Shown: piece by piece, positions 16,144-24,316 of the stretch | Numbering within the stretch: the stretch's first letter is position 1 | Layout: each line of letters begins with the position of its first letter | Origin: Methylobacterium planeticum | GTDB lineage: Bacteria > Pseudomonadota > Alphaproteobacteria > Rhizobiales > Beijerinckiaceae | Assembly: GCF_008806345.1 (NCBI RefSeq) | Contig: NZ_VZZJ01000017.1 | Span: forward strand, 52,361-116,360 | Direction: 5' to 3' | Length of the DNA stretch: 64,000 bases | Notes under the pieces: model-generated | The model's database searches: none | Told to the model about the DNA's origin: nothing | What the model saw: the letters and a program-made list of their open reading frames with translations, nothing else | Position numbers and translations under genes: made by a program

Positions 16144-17370
16144 TTACGCGTCTCTCTCTGTCGGAGGGTGGTCGCGCCGGAACGGCGTCAGGGTATCGAG
16201 CACGCCCGCGGCATCCTCCACGTGGGCGCGCTCGCGCTTGAGGTAGTCGGCCACCGCCCGGCGCAGGGCCGGGTCGGCGATGTCGTGGGCCGAGTGCATC
16301 AGCACCGGCCGGTAGCCGCGGGCGAGCTTGTGCTCCCCTTGGGCGCCGGCCTCCACCCGCTTGAGGCCGTGCCGGATGGCGAAATCGATCGCCTGATAAT
16401 AGCAGACCTCGAAATGCAGGAAGGGGTGGTCCTCGATGCAACCCCAGTTGCGACCGTAGAGCGCCACGTCGCCGATGAGGTTGAAGGCCCCGGCGATCGG
16501 TCGCCCCGCCCGGGTGGCCAGCACCAGAAGCACGCGCTGGGCCATCCGCTCGGAGAGGAGGGAGAAGAAGCGCCGGTTGAGGTAGGGCCGCCCCCACTTG
16601 CGGGCGCCGGTGTCGCTGTAGAACGCGAAGAACGCGTCCCAGTGGGCCTCGGTCAGGTCCCGGCCCGTGAGCGTCTCGATGGTGATGCCGTTGGCGAGCG
16701 CGTCGCGCCGCTCGCGCCGGATCATTTTGCGCTTGCGGGAGGCGAGGGCGCCGAGGAAATCCTCGAAGGTGGCGTAGCCGTCGTTCTCCCAGTGGAACTG
16801 CTGGTCGGTGCGCTGCAGGAGGCCCAGGGCCCCGGCCTGCGCCCATTCGCGCGCGCGCATGAAGGTGACGTGGATCGAGGACGCCTCCGTCTCGGCCCGC
16901 AGCGCCCGCAGGCCGGCCACGATCCCCGCCACCGCCGCGTCCGGATCCTCCCCCGGCGCGATCAGGAAGCGCGGCCCCGTCACGGGGGTGAAGGGCACGC
17001 TCACCTGGAGCTTCGGATAATAGCTGCCGCCGGCGCGCTCGTAGGCGTCGGCCCAGCCGTGGTCGAACACGTACTCGCCCTGGCTGTGGGTCTTCAGGTA
17101 GCAGGGCGCGACCCCGATCGTGCGCTCGCCCCGCTCGACCGCGACGTGCAGCGGCAGCCAGCCGGTTCGGCGCGAGACGCAGCCCGAATCCTCCAGCGCC
17201 GACAGGAAGGCGTGCGAGACGAAGGGGTTGTGGGTCTCGTCGCCCGCCCCGAGGGTCTCCGGGGAGGTGGCGCAGGCATCCCACGCGGCGGCCCCGATCT
17301 CCTTGAGGCCCGTGACCGCACGGACCCGAAGTTCCGTCGCGGCCCCGGCCGCCCTGCCGCGTTCTTCCAT
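16144..17370 (-). CDS. GNAT-fold acyltransferase, DUF482 / FemAB-like
   Basis: A member of the DUF482 family (peptidogalycan biosynthesis-like proteins), whose reaction is not firmly established. The 408-residue product carries NPFVSHAFLSALEDSGCV, CYLKTHSQGEYVFDHGWADA, SVPFTPVTGPRFL, ASRKRKMIRRERR, YLNRRFFSLLSERM and HPFLHFEVCYYQAIDFAI, all typical of the family, and the length is normal. The ATG at 17370 gives a compact N-terminus. It is the first gene of a pair with the M20 amidohydrolase and is divergent from the orphan at 17555. Confidence 0.85.
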   Translation of the reverse strand: MEERGRAAGAATELRVRAVTGLKEIGAAAWDACATSPETLGAGDETHNPFVSHAFLSALEDSGCVSRRTGWLPLHVAVERGERTIGVAPCYLKTHSQGEYVFDHGWADAYERAGGSYYPKLQVSVPFTPVTGPRFLIAPGEDPDAAVAGIVAGLRALRAETEASSIHVTFMRAREWAQAGALGLLQRTDQQFHWENDGYATFEDFLGALASRKRKMIRRERRDALANGITIETLTGRDLTEAHWDAFFAFYSDTGARKWGRPYLNRRFFSLLSERMAQRVLLVLATRAGRPIAGAFNLIGDVALYGRNWGCIEDHPFLHFEVCYYQAIDFAIRHGLKRVEAGAQGEHKLARGYRPVLMHSAHDIADPALRRAVADYLKRERAHVEDAAGVLDTLTPFRRDHPPTERDA

Positions 17371-17554
17371 GCCGGCCAATCTAGTCGCGCGCCGGGGCCG
17401 GGCAAGCGGGATGCCGGGGCGGCGCCGTCGCAGGCGGAGGGGACTTCCGGGCATCAACAGATCGTGTCATCGTCGCGCCAACCCCGCATCGCCTTGCCAA
17501 GCGGCCAGCGGTCCCACATGGCTGAGCCGGAGCTGGCGCGCGGACTGGACACCG

Positions 17555-17962
17555 ATGGATCCCACCAGTCGCTCTCGGGCGCAGGACCTCCCGCAACGGG
17601 GACCGCCCGATGATTTCGCCGAAGATGTTCTGATCGAGATGGCCAATCTCGATGAGCAGGATACCAACATACCCGGAACCCTGTTCGTCTCGACCGCGCT
17701 CGGCGCGCATGGGCCGCGGGTGAAATGGTATCCGGGGAAGGCCGGGCGAACGCTCCCCTGCCTCATCGTCTCGGTTGGTCCCGACCCGAAGCTCCGCGAC
17801 GACTTCCTGCCCCCTGCTGTGTCCCGGATCGCGGCGCCGCGCGTCATGGCCTGGGTGCGCTTGAACCATGGCGCGCTGCTCGATTTCTGGAACAACGGCG
17901 CATCATGGAACCGGCGCGAGGTCTCTGCCTTCCTGGACGCGCTCCAGCCGTTGCCGAAGTAG
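17555..17962 (+). CDS. Hypothetical protein, 135 residues or 107 from an inner start
   Basis: The frame encodes a soluble protein with an ordered C-terminal half (VKWYPGKAGRTLPCLIVSVG, then LNHGALLDFWNNGASWNRRE). I do not recognise a family. The first 27 residues are Ser/Arg/Gln-rich and unlike the rest. An inner ATG at 17639 (MANLDEQDTNIPGTLF...) may be the true start; neither has a strong ribosome binding site. Codon use and local GC (about 17460-17960) look less extreme than the neighbours, which may mean recent acquisition. It ends 17 bases from the stop of the convergent GDPD gene. Confidence 0.6.
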   Translation: MDPTSRSRAQDLPQRGPPDDFAEDVLIEMANLDEQDTNIPGTLFVSTALGAHGPRVKWYPGKAGRTLPCLIVSVGPDPKLRDDFLPPAVSRIAAPRVMAWVRLNHGALLDFWNNGASWNRREVSAFLDALQPLPK

Positions 17963-17979
17963 CTCCGGCCAGGGTCCGA

Positions 17980-18744
17980 TCAGGGCCGGAACCCCTCGAA
18001 CACCATCTGGTCCGCGTGCCGCCCGGCCCTGCGCCGCTGGTCCGCGTTGCGCACCGTCCAGGTCATCACCGGCAGGCCGCCGAGCAGCCGGCAGAGATGC
18101 GTCGCCGCGCAGGGCAGGTCGTCGACCCGCCAGGACAGGAAGTCGGGGCGGGTCTCCCCGAGATGGAGCAGGTCCGACAGGGCGCGGCGCGTCGCCGGCG
18201 GCATCGTCGCGTAGGCCGGGTCGTCCTGGGTGGTCTCGGCGACGATGCCGCGCGGCAGGCCGGGGGCGATCTCCCGCAGGGCCGCGACGATGCCCGGATC
18301 GAAGGATTTCAGCGCCACCGGGCCGTCCTGGGCGCGGACGACCTCGACGACGCGCCGGGTGAGCGCAAGGTCGCCCGTGTGGTGCGACTTGATCTCGACG
18401 ATGAGCGGCGTGGCGCCGCCAATCGCGGCGAGGAAGCGCGCGAGTGTCGGGATGCGCTCGGAGGTTCCGGCGACGGACAGGGTCTCGAGGTCGGCGGCCC
18501 TGCGGGCGGCGATCGGCTCGGACGCCCCGGTCAGGCGCCCGAGCGCGGCATCGTGGAACACCATCGCCTCGCCGTCGAGGCTCGGCTGCACGTCGCACTC
18601 GATGGCGTAGCCCCCCGCCACCGCAGCCAGCGCCGCCGCGACCGTGTTCTCGGGGATGCCGGCCGCCCGGTCGTGCAGCCCCCGGTGCGCGATCGGCCGC
18701 GCGGTCAGCCAGTCCGGGGCGTTCGGGCCCGGCGAGGCGGCCAC
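17980..18744 (-). CDS. Glycerophosphodiester phosphodiesterase family protein
   Basis: Splits glycerophosphodiesters into an alcohol and glycerol 3-phosphate. The 254-residue product carries the GDPD signatures PIAHRGLHDRAAGIPENT (catalytic His), YAIECDVQPSLDGEAMVFHD (metal-binding Glu and Asp) and LIVEIKSHH. There is no signal peptide, so it is probably cytoplasmic and may serve lipid head-group recycling. The GTG at 18744 directly follows the TAG stop of the RidA gene with no gap, so the pair is co-transcribed and coupled; the binding site lies within the end of the RidA gene. Confidence 0.9.
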   Translation of the reverse strand: MAASPGPNAPDWLTARPIAHRGLHDRAAGIPENTVAAALAAVAGGYAIECDVQPSLDGEAMVFHDAALGRLTGASEPIAARRAADLETLSVAGTSERIPTLARFLAAIGGATPLIVEIKSHHTGDLALTRRVVEVVRAQDGPVALKSFDPGIVAALREIAPGLPRGIVAETTQDDPAYATMPPATRRALSDLLHLGETRPDFLSWRVDDLPCAATHLCRLLGGLPVMTWTVRNADQRRRAGRHADQMVFEGFRP

Positions 18745-19218
18745 CTACTTCACCTCGAACATCGCCTCGACCTCGACGGCCGCGTCGAGGGGAAGCTCGG
18801 CGACGCCGACGGTGGAACGGGCGTGCCGGCCGCGGTCTCCCAGGAGATCGACCATCAGGTCGGAGGCGCCGTTCATGATGCCGGCGAGGCCCGCGAAGCT
18901 CGGCACCGCGTTGATGAAGCCGCCGAGGCGCACGCACTTTACGACGCCGTGGTCGAGGTCGCCCACCGCCGCGTCGAGCTGGGCCAGCACGTTGAGGGCG
19001 CAGAGGCGGGCCGCGGCGATGCCGTCCTCCGCCGAGACCTCGGCGCCGAGCTTGCCCGTATGGGCGGGGCCGAGCTTGCCGTCCGGCCCGAAGCAGATCT
19101 GGCCCGAGATCACCACGAGGGTCCCAGTGCGCACGAAGGGCACGTAGTTCGCCACCGGCGCCGCCGCCTTCGGCAGGCTCAGCCCCAGGCGCTCCAGGCG
19201 TTCCTTGACCGTGCTCAT
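18745..19218 (-). CDS. RidA / YjgF family protein
   Basis: RidA-type proteins deaminate reactive enamine/imine intermediates from PLP enzymes. The 157-residue product is the longer, YjgF-related variant (MSTVKERLERLGLSLPKAAA, then VRTGTLVVISGQICFGPDGK, CALNVLAQLDAAVGDLDHG, ending VEVEAMFEVK). GGGGAG precedes the ATG at 19218 at good spacing. It is upstream of, and abuts, the GDPD gene. It is divergent from argD, a PLP enzyme, though a functional link is only suggestive. I cannot tell whether the canonical catalytic Arg is kept in this subgroup. Confidence 0.87.
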   Translation of the reverse strand: MSTVKERLERLGLSLPKAAAPVANYVPFVRTGTLVVISGQICFGPDGKLGPAHTGKLGAEVSAEDGIAAARLCALNVLAQLDAAVGDLDHGVVKCVRLGGFINAVPSFAGLAGIMNGASDLMVDLLGDRGRHARSTVGVAELPLDAAVEVEAMFEVK

Positions 19219-19383
19219 CCGATGCTCCCCGAATTCATCCGGCACCGCCGCGCGGGCGCCGCGTGCCGCGCTCTCAGCACAGGCGCGTGGGTCGCCGCAA
19301 GGGCCGGTGCGGGCCCGGCTGAGATCGGCCCACGAAAATGGCTCCGGATCAATCCATGTCACGGGCGTGGAGCGGCCCCGTGA

Positions 19384-19412
19384 TTGACAGATGGGGCCCG
19401 ATTCATAGTAAT
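19384..19412 (+). promoter_or_regulatory. Sigma-70 type promoter of argD-argF
   Basis: A perfect -35 box TTGACA (19384-19389) is followed after 17 bases by AGTAAT (19407-19412, 4 of 6 to TATAAT). Transcription would start near 19419, giving an 80-base leader before argD. Confidence 0.55.
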
Positions 19413-19455
19413 CGCGCGCGTGCCGCCCCCTTGACGAGGCGGCACTTTCATTTGG

Positions 19456-19475
19456 GGCGGGCCCCTGCGCCCGCC
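19456..19475 (+). other. Hairpin in the argD leader
   Basis: GGCGGGC (19456-19462) pairs with GCCCGCC (19469-19475) over a 6-base loop, 24 bases before the argD start. It could influence initiation; no known riboswitch is recognised. Confidence 0.35.
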
Positions 19476-19499
19476 TGGACAGACACGGAGACGGCCATC

Positions 19500-20693
19500 G
19501 TGACCTCCGCCCTGCTGCCGACCTATGCCCGGGCCCCGATCGCTTTCGAGCGCGGCGAGGGGGCGTGGCTCGTCGCGCGTGGGGGCGAGCGATACCTCGA
19601 TTTCGGTGCCGGCATCGCCGTGAACGCGCTCGGCCACGCCCACCCGCACCTCGTCGCGGCGCTGACCGAGCAGGCGGGCAAGCTCTGGCACACCTCGAAC
19701 CTGTTCGAGATCCCGGAGGGCGAGCGGCTCGGGCAGCGGCTCGTCGACGCGACCTTCGCGGACGTGGCCTTCTTCGCCAATTCGGGTGCGGAAGCGAACG
19801 AGGCCGCCATCAAGATGGCGCGCAAGTACCACGCCGCCGACGGCCACCCCGAGCGCTACCGGATCGTCACCTTCGAGGGCGCCTTCCACGGACGCACGCT
19901 GGCCACCATCGCGGCGGGCGGGCAGCAGAAGTACATCGACGGCTTCGGCCCGAAGGTCGAGGGCTTCGACCAGGTTCCGACGGGGGATTTCGACGCGCTC
20001 GAGGCCGCGATCGGGCCGGAGACCGCGGCCCTGATGATCGAGCCGATACAGGGGGAGGGCGGCGTCCGGGTGATCCCGGCCGAGGACCTGCGGCGCCTGC
20101 GCGCGCTCTGCGACGCGCGGGGCCTTCTCCTGATCATGGACGAGGTGCAGACCGGCGTCGGGCGCACGGGGCGGCTCTTCGCCCACGAATGGTCGGGCAT
20201 CACCCCCGACATCATGAGCGCGGCCAAGGGGATCGGCGGCGGCTTCCCGCTCGGCGTCTGCCTCGCGACGCGCGAGGCCGCCCGGGGCATGACGGCGGGC
20301 ACGCACGGCACCACCTTCGGGGGCAACCCCCTCGCCATGGCGGTGGGCAACGCCGTCCTCGACGTGGTGCTGGCCGACGGCTTCCTGGAGCATGTCCAGC
20401 GCGTCGGCCTCGTGCTGAAGCAGAAGCTCGCCGCCCTCAAGGACCGCCACCCGCAGGTCTTCACGGAGATCCGCGGGCAGGGCCTGATGCTCGGGCTCAA
20501 GCTCGCGGTGCTCAACACCGACTTCGCGGTCGCCGCCCGGGCCGAGCACCTTCTCGTGATCCCGGCGGGCGACAACGTGGTCCGCCTCCTGCCTCCGCTG
20601 ATCGTGACGGAGGCGGATGTCGCGACCGCCGTCGAGCGCCTGGAGGCGTCCGCCTCCGCCCTGGAGACCACCCTGCGCGGGGCCGCCGAATAA
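19500..20693 (+). CDS. argD: Acetylornithine aminotransferase
   Basis: A PLP enzyme that converts N-acetylglutamate semialdehyde to N-acetylornithine in arginine synthesis; many also act in lysine synthesis. The 397-residue product has LDFGAGIAVNALGHAHP, FFANSGAEANEAAIKMARKY, the EGAFHGRTLA loop, LIMDEVQTGVGRTG and the PLP lysine in SAAKGIGGGFPLG near residue 242, then GTTFGGNPLA. The GTG at 19500 (VTSALLPTYARAPIAFERG) matches the family N-terminus and follows ACGGAG. argF follows after 41 bases, so the two form an arg operon. Confidence 0.95.
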   Translation: MTSALLPTYARAPIAFERGEGAWLVARGGERYLDFGAGIAVNALGHAHPHLVAALTEQAGKLWHTSNLFEIPEGERLGQRLVDATFADVAFFANSGAEANEAAIKMARKYHAADGHPERYRIVTFEGAFHGRTLATIAAGGQQKYIDGFGPKVEGFDQVPTGDFDALEAAIGPETAALMIEPIQGEGGVRVIPAEDLRRLRALCDARGLLLIMDEVQTGVGRTGRLFAHEWSGITPDIMSAAKGIGGGFPLGVCLATREAARGMTAGTHGTTFGGNPLAMAVGNAVLDVVLADGFLEHVQRVGLVLKQKLAALKDRHPQVFTEIRGQGLMLGLKLAVLNTDFAVAARAEHLLVIPAGDNVVRLLPPLIVTEADVATAVERLEASASALETTLRGAAE

Positions 20694-20734
20694 GCGCGCC
20701 GCCCCTGATCACCTGTTTTCGAAGATCGATCGAG

Positions 20735-21703
20735 ATGACTGCCCACATCAACGGGACCGCCCAGGTCCCCGGCCGGCACGGCCCCCGCCACTTCCTCGAC
20801 CTCAAGGACTTCTCCGGGGCGCAGCTGCGCGCCGTGCTGGACGCGTCGGCCGCCATGAAGCGCCACCGCCGCCGGGGGGAGCCCCCGGCGGAGCGCCCGC
20901 TCGCCGGCAAGAACCTCGCGATGGTGTTCGACCGGCCCTCGACCCGCACCCGCGTCTCCTTCGACGTGGCCATGCGGGAACTCGGCGGCGAGACCCTGAT
21001 GCTCACCGGCAGCGAGATGCAGCTCGGCCGCGGCGAGACCGTGGGCGACACCGCCCGCGTGCTGTCGCGCTTCGTCGACGCGATCATGATCCGCATCCTC
21101 GACCACGACCTGATGCTGGAGCTCGCCGAGTACGCCACCGTGCCGGTGATCAACGCGCTCACCAAGGTCTCGCATCCGTGCCAGATCATGGCCGACATCC
21201 TCACCTTCGAGGAGCATCGCGGGCCGATCCCGGGCCGCACGGTGGCGTGGTCGGGGGACGCCAACAACGTGCTGGCGAGCTGGGTGCACGCGGCGGCGCG
21301 CCTCGACTTCACCCTCAACATCGCGGCCCCGCCGGAGCTGTCGGCCCCCCCCGCGCTCCTCGCCTGGGCGAAGGAGCAGGGCGCCCGCGTCAACGTCACC
21401 ACCGATCCGTTCGCGGCGGTGGACGGGGCCGAGGCGGTCGTCACCGATTGCTGGGTCTCGATGGGCGACGACGACGACCATCACCGCCACAACCTCCTCA
21501 GCCCCTACCAGGTGAATGCCAAGCTGATGGCGGCCGCGGCCAAGGACGCCGTCTTCATGCATTGCCTCCCGGCCCACCGCGACGAGGAAGTCACGGCCGA
21601 GGTCATCGACGGGCCGCAATCGGTGGTCTTCGACGAGGCCGAGAACCGGCTCCACGCCCAGAAGGGCATCCTGGCCTGGTGCTTCGGGGCGAACGGCCTC
21701 TGA
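20735..21703 (+). CDS. argF: Ornithine carbamoyltransferase
   Basis: Makes citrulline from ornithine and carbamoyl phosphate. The 322-residue product begins MTAHINGTAQVPGRHG. It carries the carbamoyl-phosphate motif FDRPSTRTRVSFD, the MQLGRGETVGDTARVLSR stretch, SHPCQIMAD, the ornithine-side TDCWVSMGDDDD and FMHCLPAHRDEEV. Length and motifs are those of the anabolic enzyme. It is co-oriented with argD just upstream. hslO follows after about 230 bases, a common alphaproteobacterial argD-argF-hslO order. Confidence 0.96.
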   Translation: MTAHINGTAQVPGRHGPRHFLDLKDFSGAQLRAVLDASAAMKRHRRRGEPPAERPLAGKNLAMVFDRPSTRTRVSFDVAMRELGGETLMLTGSEMQLGRGETVGDTARVLSRFVDAIMIRILDHDLMLELAEYATVPVINALTKVSHPCQIMADILTFEEHRGPIPGRTVAWSGDANNVLASWVHAAARLDFTLNIAAPPELSAPPALLAWAKEQGARVNVTTDPFAAVDGAEAVVTDCWVSMGDDDDHHRHNLLSPYQVNAKLMAAAAKDAVFMHCLPAHRDEEVTAEVIDGPQSVVFDEAENRLHAQKGILAWCFGANGL

Positions 21704-21806
21704 GCGGGACGTCTCGCGGTCGCCGCGCAGGCTCCCTATATGGGGAGTCAGGCGGGCGCACCGCCTCTCCCCCCGGCTTCGATCCACGCCCCGCGGCGCG
21801 GCGGCT

Positions 21807-21828
21807 CCCTCTCCCGCACGGGCGAGGG
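21807..21828 (+). repeat. Intergenic hairpin between argF and hslO
   Basis: CCCTCTCCCG (21807-21816) pairs with CGGGCGAGGG (21819-21828) with one mismatch and a 2-base loop. It could end the argDF transcript. Similar CCCTCCCG-type palindromes occur in other gaps of this window. Confidence 0.4.
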
Positions 21829-21932
21829 AACGCGCCCTCCGTCCCGGCCGCGCCGCGATCCGTGATGTCGAGGCCTCGCGGGGATTGAGGCGGCGCGCCC
21901 GCACCTGTCGGACCCGAACGAGCGGAGAGGCC

Positions 21933-22952
21933 ATGACCTCCGGAACCGAGAAATCGCCCACCCCCGCCGACGGCCGCGAAGGCCTCGACGATGCCGTCCT
22001 GCCCTTCGCCGTCGAGGCCCTCGACGTGCGCGGCCGCGTCGTGCGGCTCGGGCCCTCCGTCGACACGATCCTGCGCCAGCACGGCTACCCCGATCCGGTG
22101 GCGCGCCTGCTCGGCGAGGCCGCAGCCCTGACGGTGCTGCTCGGCTCCTCGCTGAAGTTCGAGGGCCGTTTCCAGCTCCAGACCAAGACCGACGGCCCGG
22201 TCGAGATGATCGTGGTCGATTTCGAGGCGCCGGACCGCGTCCGCGCGACGGCGCGCTTCGACGCCGAGCGCGTGGCGTCCCTCGGCGCGGGTCCCGTCAA
22301 GGCGGCGGACCTCGTGGGCCGCGGCTATCTCGCCATGACGATCGACCAGGGCTCGGCGGCGAGCCGCTACCAGGGCGTCGTGGCCCTGGAGGGCCAGAGC
22401 TTCGAGGAGGCGGCGCACCAGTATTTCCGCCAGTCCGAGCAGATCCCGACCGAGGTGCGCCTCGCGGTGGCGGAGGAGTTCGAGAACGGCGCCGCGCGCT
22501 ACCGGGCGGGCGGGCTGCTGATGCAGTTCCTGCCCCAATCGATCGACCGGGCGCGCCTCGCCGACCTGCCGCCCGGCGACATCCCGCAGGGGCACGCCCA
22601 TCTCGAGGCGACGGGCGCGCCCGAGGACGATGCCTGGGTCGAGGCCCGTTCCCTCGTCGGCACCATCGAGGACCACGAGCTCGTCGATCCGGCCGTCTCC
22701 TCCGAGCGGCTGCTCTACCGCCTGTTCCACGAGCGCGGCGTGCGGGTGTTCGAGGCGCAGGCGGTGGCGGAGCAGTGCCGCTGCTCGCCCGAGCGGGTGA
22801 TGGGCATGATCCGCTCGTTCTCGGCGGAGGAGCGCCGCGACATGGTGGCGGATGACGGGCGCATCGGCATCACCTGCGAGTTCTGCTCGCGCCGCTACGA
22901 CCTCGATCCGGCCGAGGTCGAGGCCGCGATCGACGGCGGCGCCCGGCACTGA
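21933..22952 (+). CDS. hslO: Redox-regulated chaperone Hsp33
   Basis: A holdase switched on when oxidation releases its zinc. The 339-residue product has VDTILRQHGYPDPVARLLGEA, the central FQLQTKTDGPVEMIVVDFE, and YRAGGLLMQFLPQS. The C-terminal zinc-binding switch is CRC near residue 289 plus CEFC near 317, the expected CxC and CxxC pair. GCGGAGAGG precedes the ATG at 21933. It is slightly longer than the Escherichia coli protein because of extra N-terminal residues. A nested hairpin follows the stop. Confidence 0.95.
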   Translation: MTSGTEKSPTPADGREGLDDAVLPFAVEALDVRGRVVRLGPSVDTILRQHGYPDPVARLLGEAAALTVLLGSSLKFEGRFQLQTKTDGPVEMIVVDFEAPDRVRATARFDAERVASLGAGPVKAADLVGRGYLAMTIDQGSAASRYQGVVALEGQSFEEAAHQYFRQSEQIPTEVRLAVAEEFENGAARYRAGGLLMQFLPQSIDRARLADLPPGDIPQGHAHLEATGAPEDDAWVEARSLVGTIEDHELVDPAVSSERLLYRLFHERGVRVFEAQAVAEQCRCSPERVMGMIRSFSAEERRDMVADDGRIGITCEFCSRRYDLDPAEVEAAIDGGARH

Positions 22953-22982
22953 GACCCGGAGGCCCGGCCCAACCAGCGCATT

Positions 22983-23029
22983 CCTGCGGCCAAGCTCAGT
23001 CCTCCTTTACTCAAGCTGAGCCGCAGGTT
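22983..23029 (+). terminator. Nested hairpin after hslO
   Basis: CCTGCGG (22983-22989) pairs with CCGCAGG (23021-23027). Inside it, CTCAG (22995-22999) pairs with CTGAG (23016-23020). Three T follow. It starts 30 bases after hslO and is a plausible but weak terminator. Confidence 0.45.
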
Positions 23030-23058
23030 TGGCGATCGAAGAATGCGGAAGTTTTCGT

Positions 23059-23084
23059 TGAACCCTTTCGGTGCCTACGACGTT
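23059..23084 (+). promoter_or_regulatory. Candidate EcfG-type (general stress) promoter of the repeat protein
   Basis: TGAAC (23059-23063), 17 bases, then CGTT (23081-23084) resembles the alphaproteobacterial EcfG consensus GGAAC-N16/17-CGTT with one mismatch. The start codon at 23117 is correctly placed downstream. This suggests, but does not prove, PhyR/EcfG control. Confidence 0.35.
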
Positions 23085-23116
23085 TCGAAGCGTCAAAAGG
23101 TATCGGAGGATACGTC

Positions 23117-24205
23117 ATGAAGACATTTGCAGTCGGACTGGCAGCATTGCTGTTCAGCACATCGGTGTTCGCGCAGAATGCCGGCGGTCAGATGAGTGGG
23201 AATACCGCTGGGAGCAGCAGCGGGACGCGGTCCGGCATGGCGGCAGAGCGCGCCGGCGGCGCGGGCGCCCGCGGATCCGAGGCGGGTGGGGCGCCGGGCG
23301 CCCGGCGCGAGGCCACGGGCCAGCGCGAGGGCGGCGACCGGGGCATGCAGGCCCGCAGCGGCGAGCGCCAGGGTGCGGACCGCCAGGGTGCGGACCGCCA
23401 GAATGCCGAGCGCCAGACCGGCGACCGTCAGACCCGGACGGACCGGGCCGATCGCGGCGGCGAGCATTCCCTGCGCGGCGACCTCCGCCACGACCGCGCG
23501 ACGCGGGTCGGCGAGAGCCGCCGCACCGATCTCCGCTCCGAGCGCGTCGCGAGCGACCATCGTCGCGAGGGTCGCTTCGTGTTCATCAGCGGCCGCCGGG
23601 TGGTGTATGGCTCGCCCGAATACCGGCGCCTCGTCACCGTCGAGCAGCGTTCCGGCCCGCGCCGCTACGTGGTCATCCGGGGGCATCGGGTGGTCTACGG
23701 CTCCCCCGAGTACCGGCGCCTCGTCAGCGTCCGCGAGGGCGGCACGCGATACGTGACGATCCGCGGCCAGCGGGTGGTGTACGGCTCGCCCGAATATCGC
23801 CGCCTGACGATCTCGACGAGCGAACGGCGCGGCGGCACCCTCAGCGCGAATGTCAGCGAGCGCAGCCGCACGAGCGTCTCGCGCACGGAGCGCGGTGAGC
23901 GCGACGTCCGGGCGGATCGCGGCGGGCGCGACGGCCTGCGCAACGCCGACAGCCGCCACGAGGGCACCCGCAACGAGGGCACCCGCAACGAAGGGATGCG
24001 CGGCAACAATGCCCTGCAGCAGGGCGAGCGCGGCGGCGGCCAGGGCGGCATCCGCAACGCCTCCGAGCGCACCGGCGGCGCCACCACGGGCAACCGCGTG
24101 GGCGGCCAGCCGGGCGGCGAGCGCGGCGGTGCCGTGAATGCCGGTGGGACGAATGCCGGCGGCCGCTCCGGCGGCGAGCGTGGCGGGACCGCCGGCAGCC
24201 GCTGA
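23117..24205 (+). CDS. Secreted protein with three YGSPEYRRL repeats
   Basis: The 362-residue product starts MKTFAVGLAALLFSTSVFAQ, a clear signal peptide cut after FAQ. A low-complexity Gly/Arg/Glu/Asp-rich region follows to about 150. Three tandem units of 28-31 residues then share GxRVVYGSPEYRRLV (cores near 155, 186, 215). A second low-complexity tail contains HEGTRNEGTRNEGM and GGERGG runs. I do not recognise a known family; the repeat looks like a small beta-hairpin unit. GGAGGATACGTC precedes the ATG. The gene stands alone, with a candidate stress promoter and a strong terminator. Location is periplasmic or extracellular; function is unknown. Confidence 0.8.
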   Translation: MKTFAVGLAALLFSTSVFAQNAGGQMSGNTAGSSSGTRSGMAAERAGGAGARGSEAGGAPGARREATGQREGGDRGMQARSGERQGADRQGADRQNAERQTGDRQTRTDRADRGGEHSLRGDLRHDRATRVGESRRTDLRSERVASDHRREGRFVFISGRRVVYGSPEYRRLVTVEQRSGPRRYVVIRGHRVVYGSPEYRRLVSVREGGTRYVTIRGQRVVYGSPEYRRLTISTSERRGGTLSANVSERSRTSVSRTERGERDVRADRGGRDGLRNADSRHEGTRNEGTRNEGMRGNNALQQGERGGGQGGIRNASERTGGATTGNRVGGQPGGERGGAVNAGGTNAGGRSGGERGGTAGSR

Positions 24206-24226
24206 GCAGAGAGGCTTCGATCACCC

Positions 24227-24253
24227 AAGGGGCCGGCTCGCCGGCCCCTTTTT
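24227..24253 (+). terminator. Intrinsic terminator of the repeat-protein gene
   Basis: GGGGCCGGC (24229-24237) pairs perfectly with GCCGGCCCC (24240-24248) over a 2-base gap, followed by five T (24249-24253), about 20 bases after the stop. This is among the clearest intrinsic terminators in the window. Confidence 0.9.
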
Positions 24254-24316
24254 CCGATGTCCGGGCCCTCGCCCGCCCCGGGCGGGGTCCCGGCGCGTCG
24301 GCCCGAGGCCGGCCGT

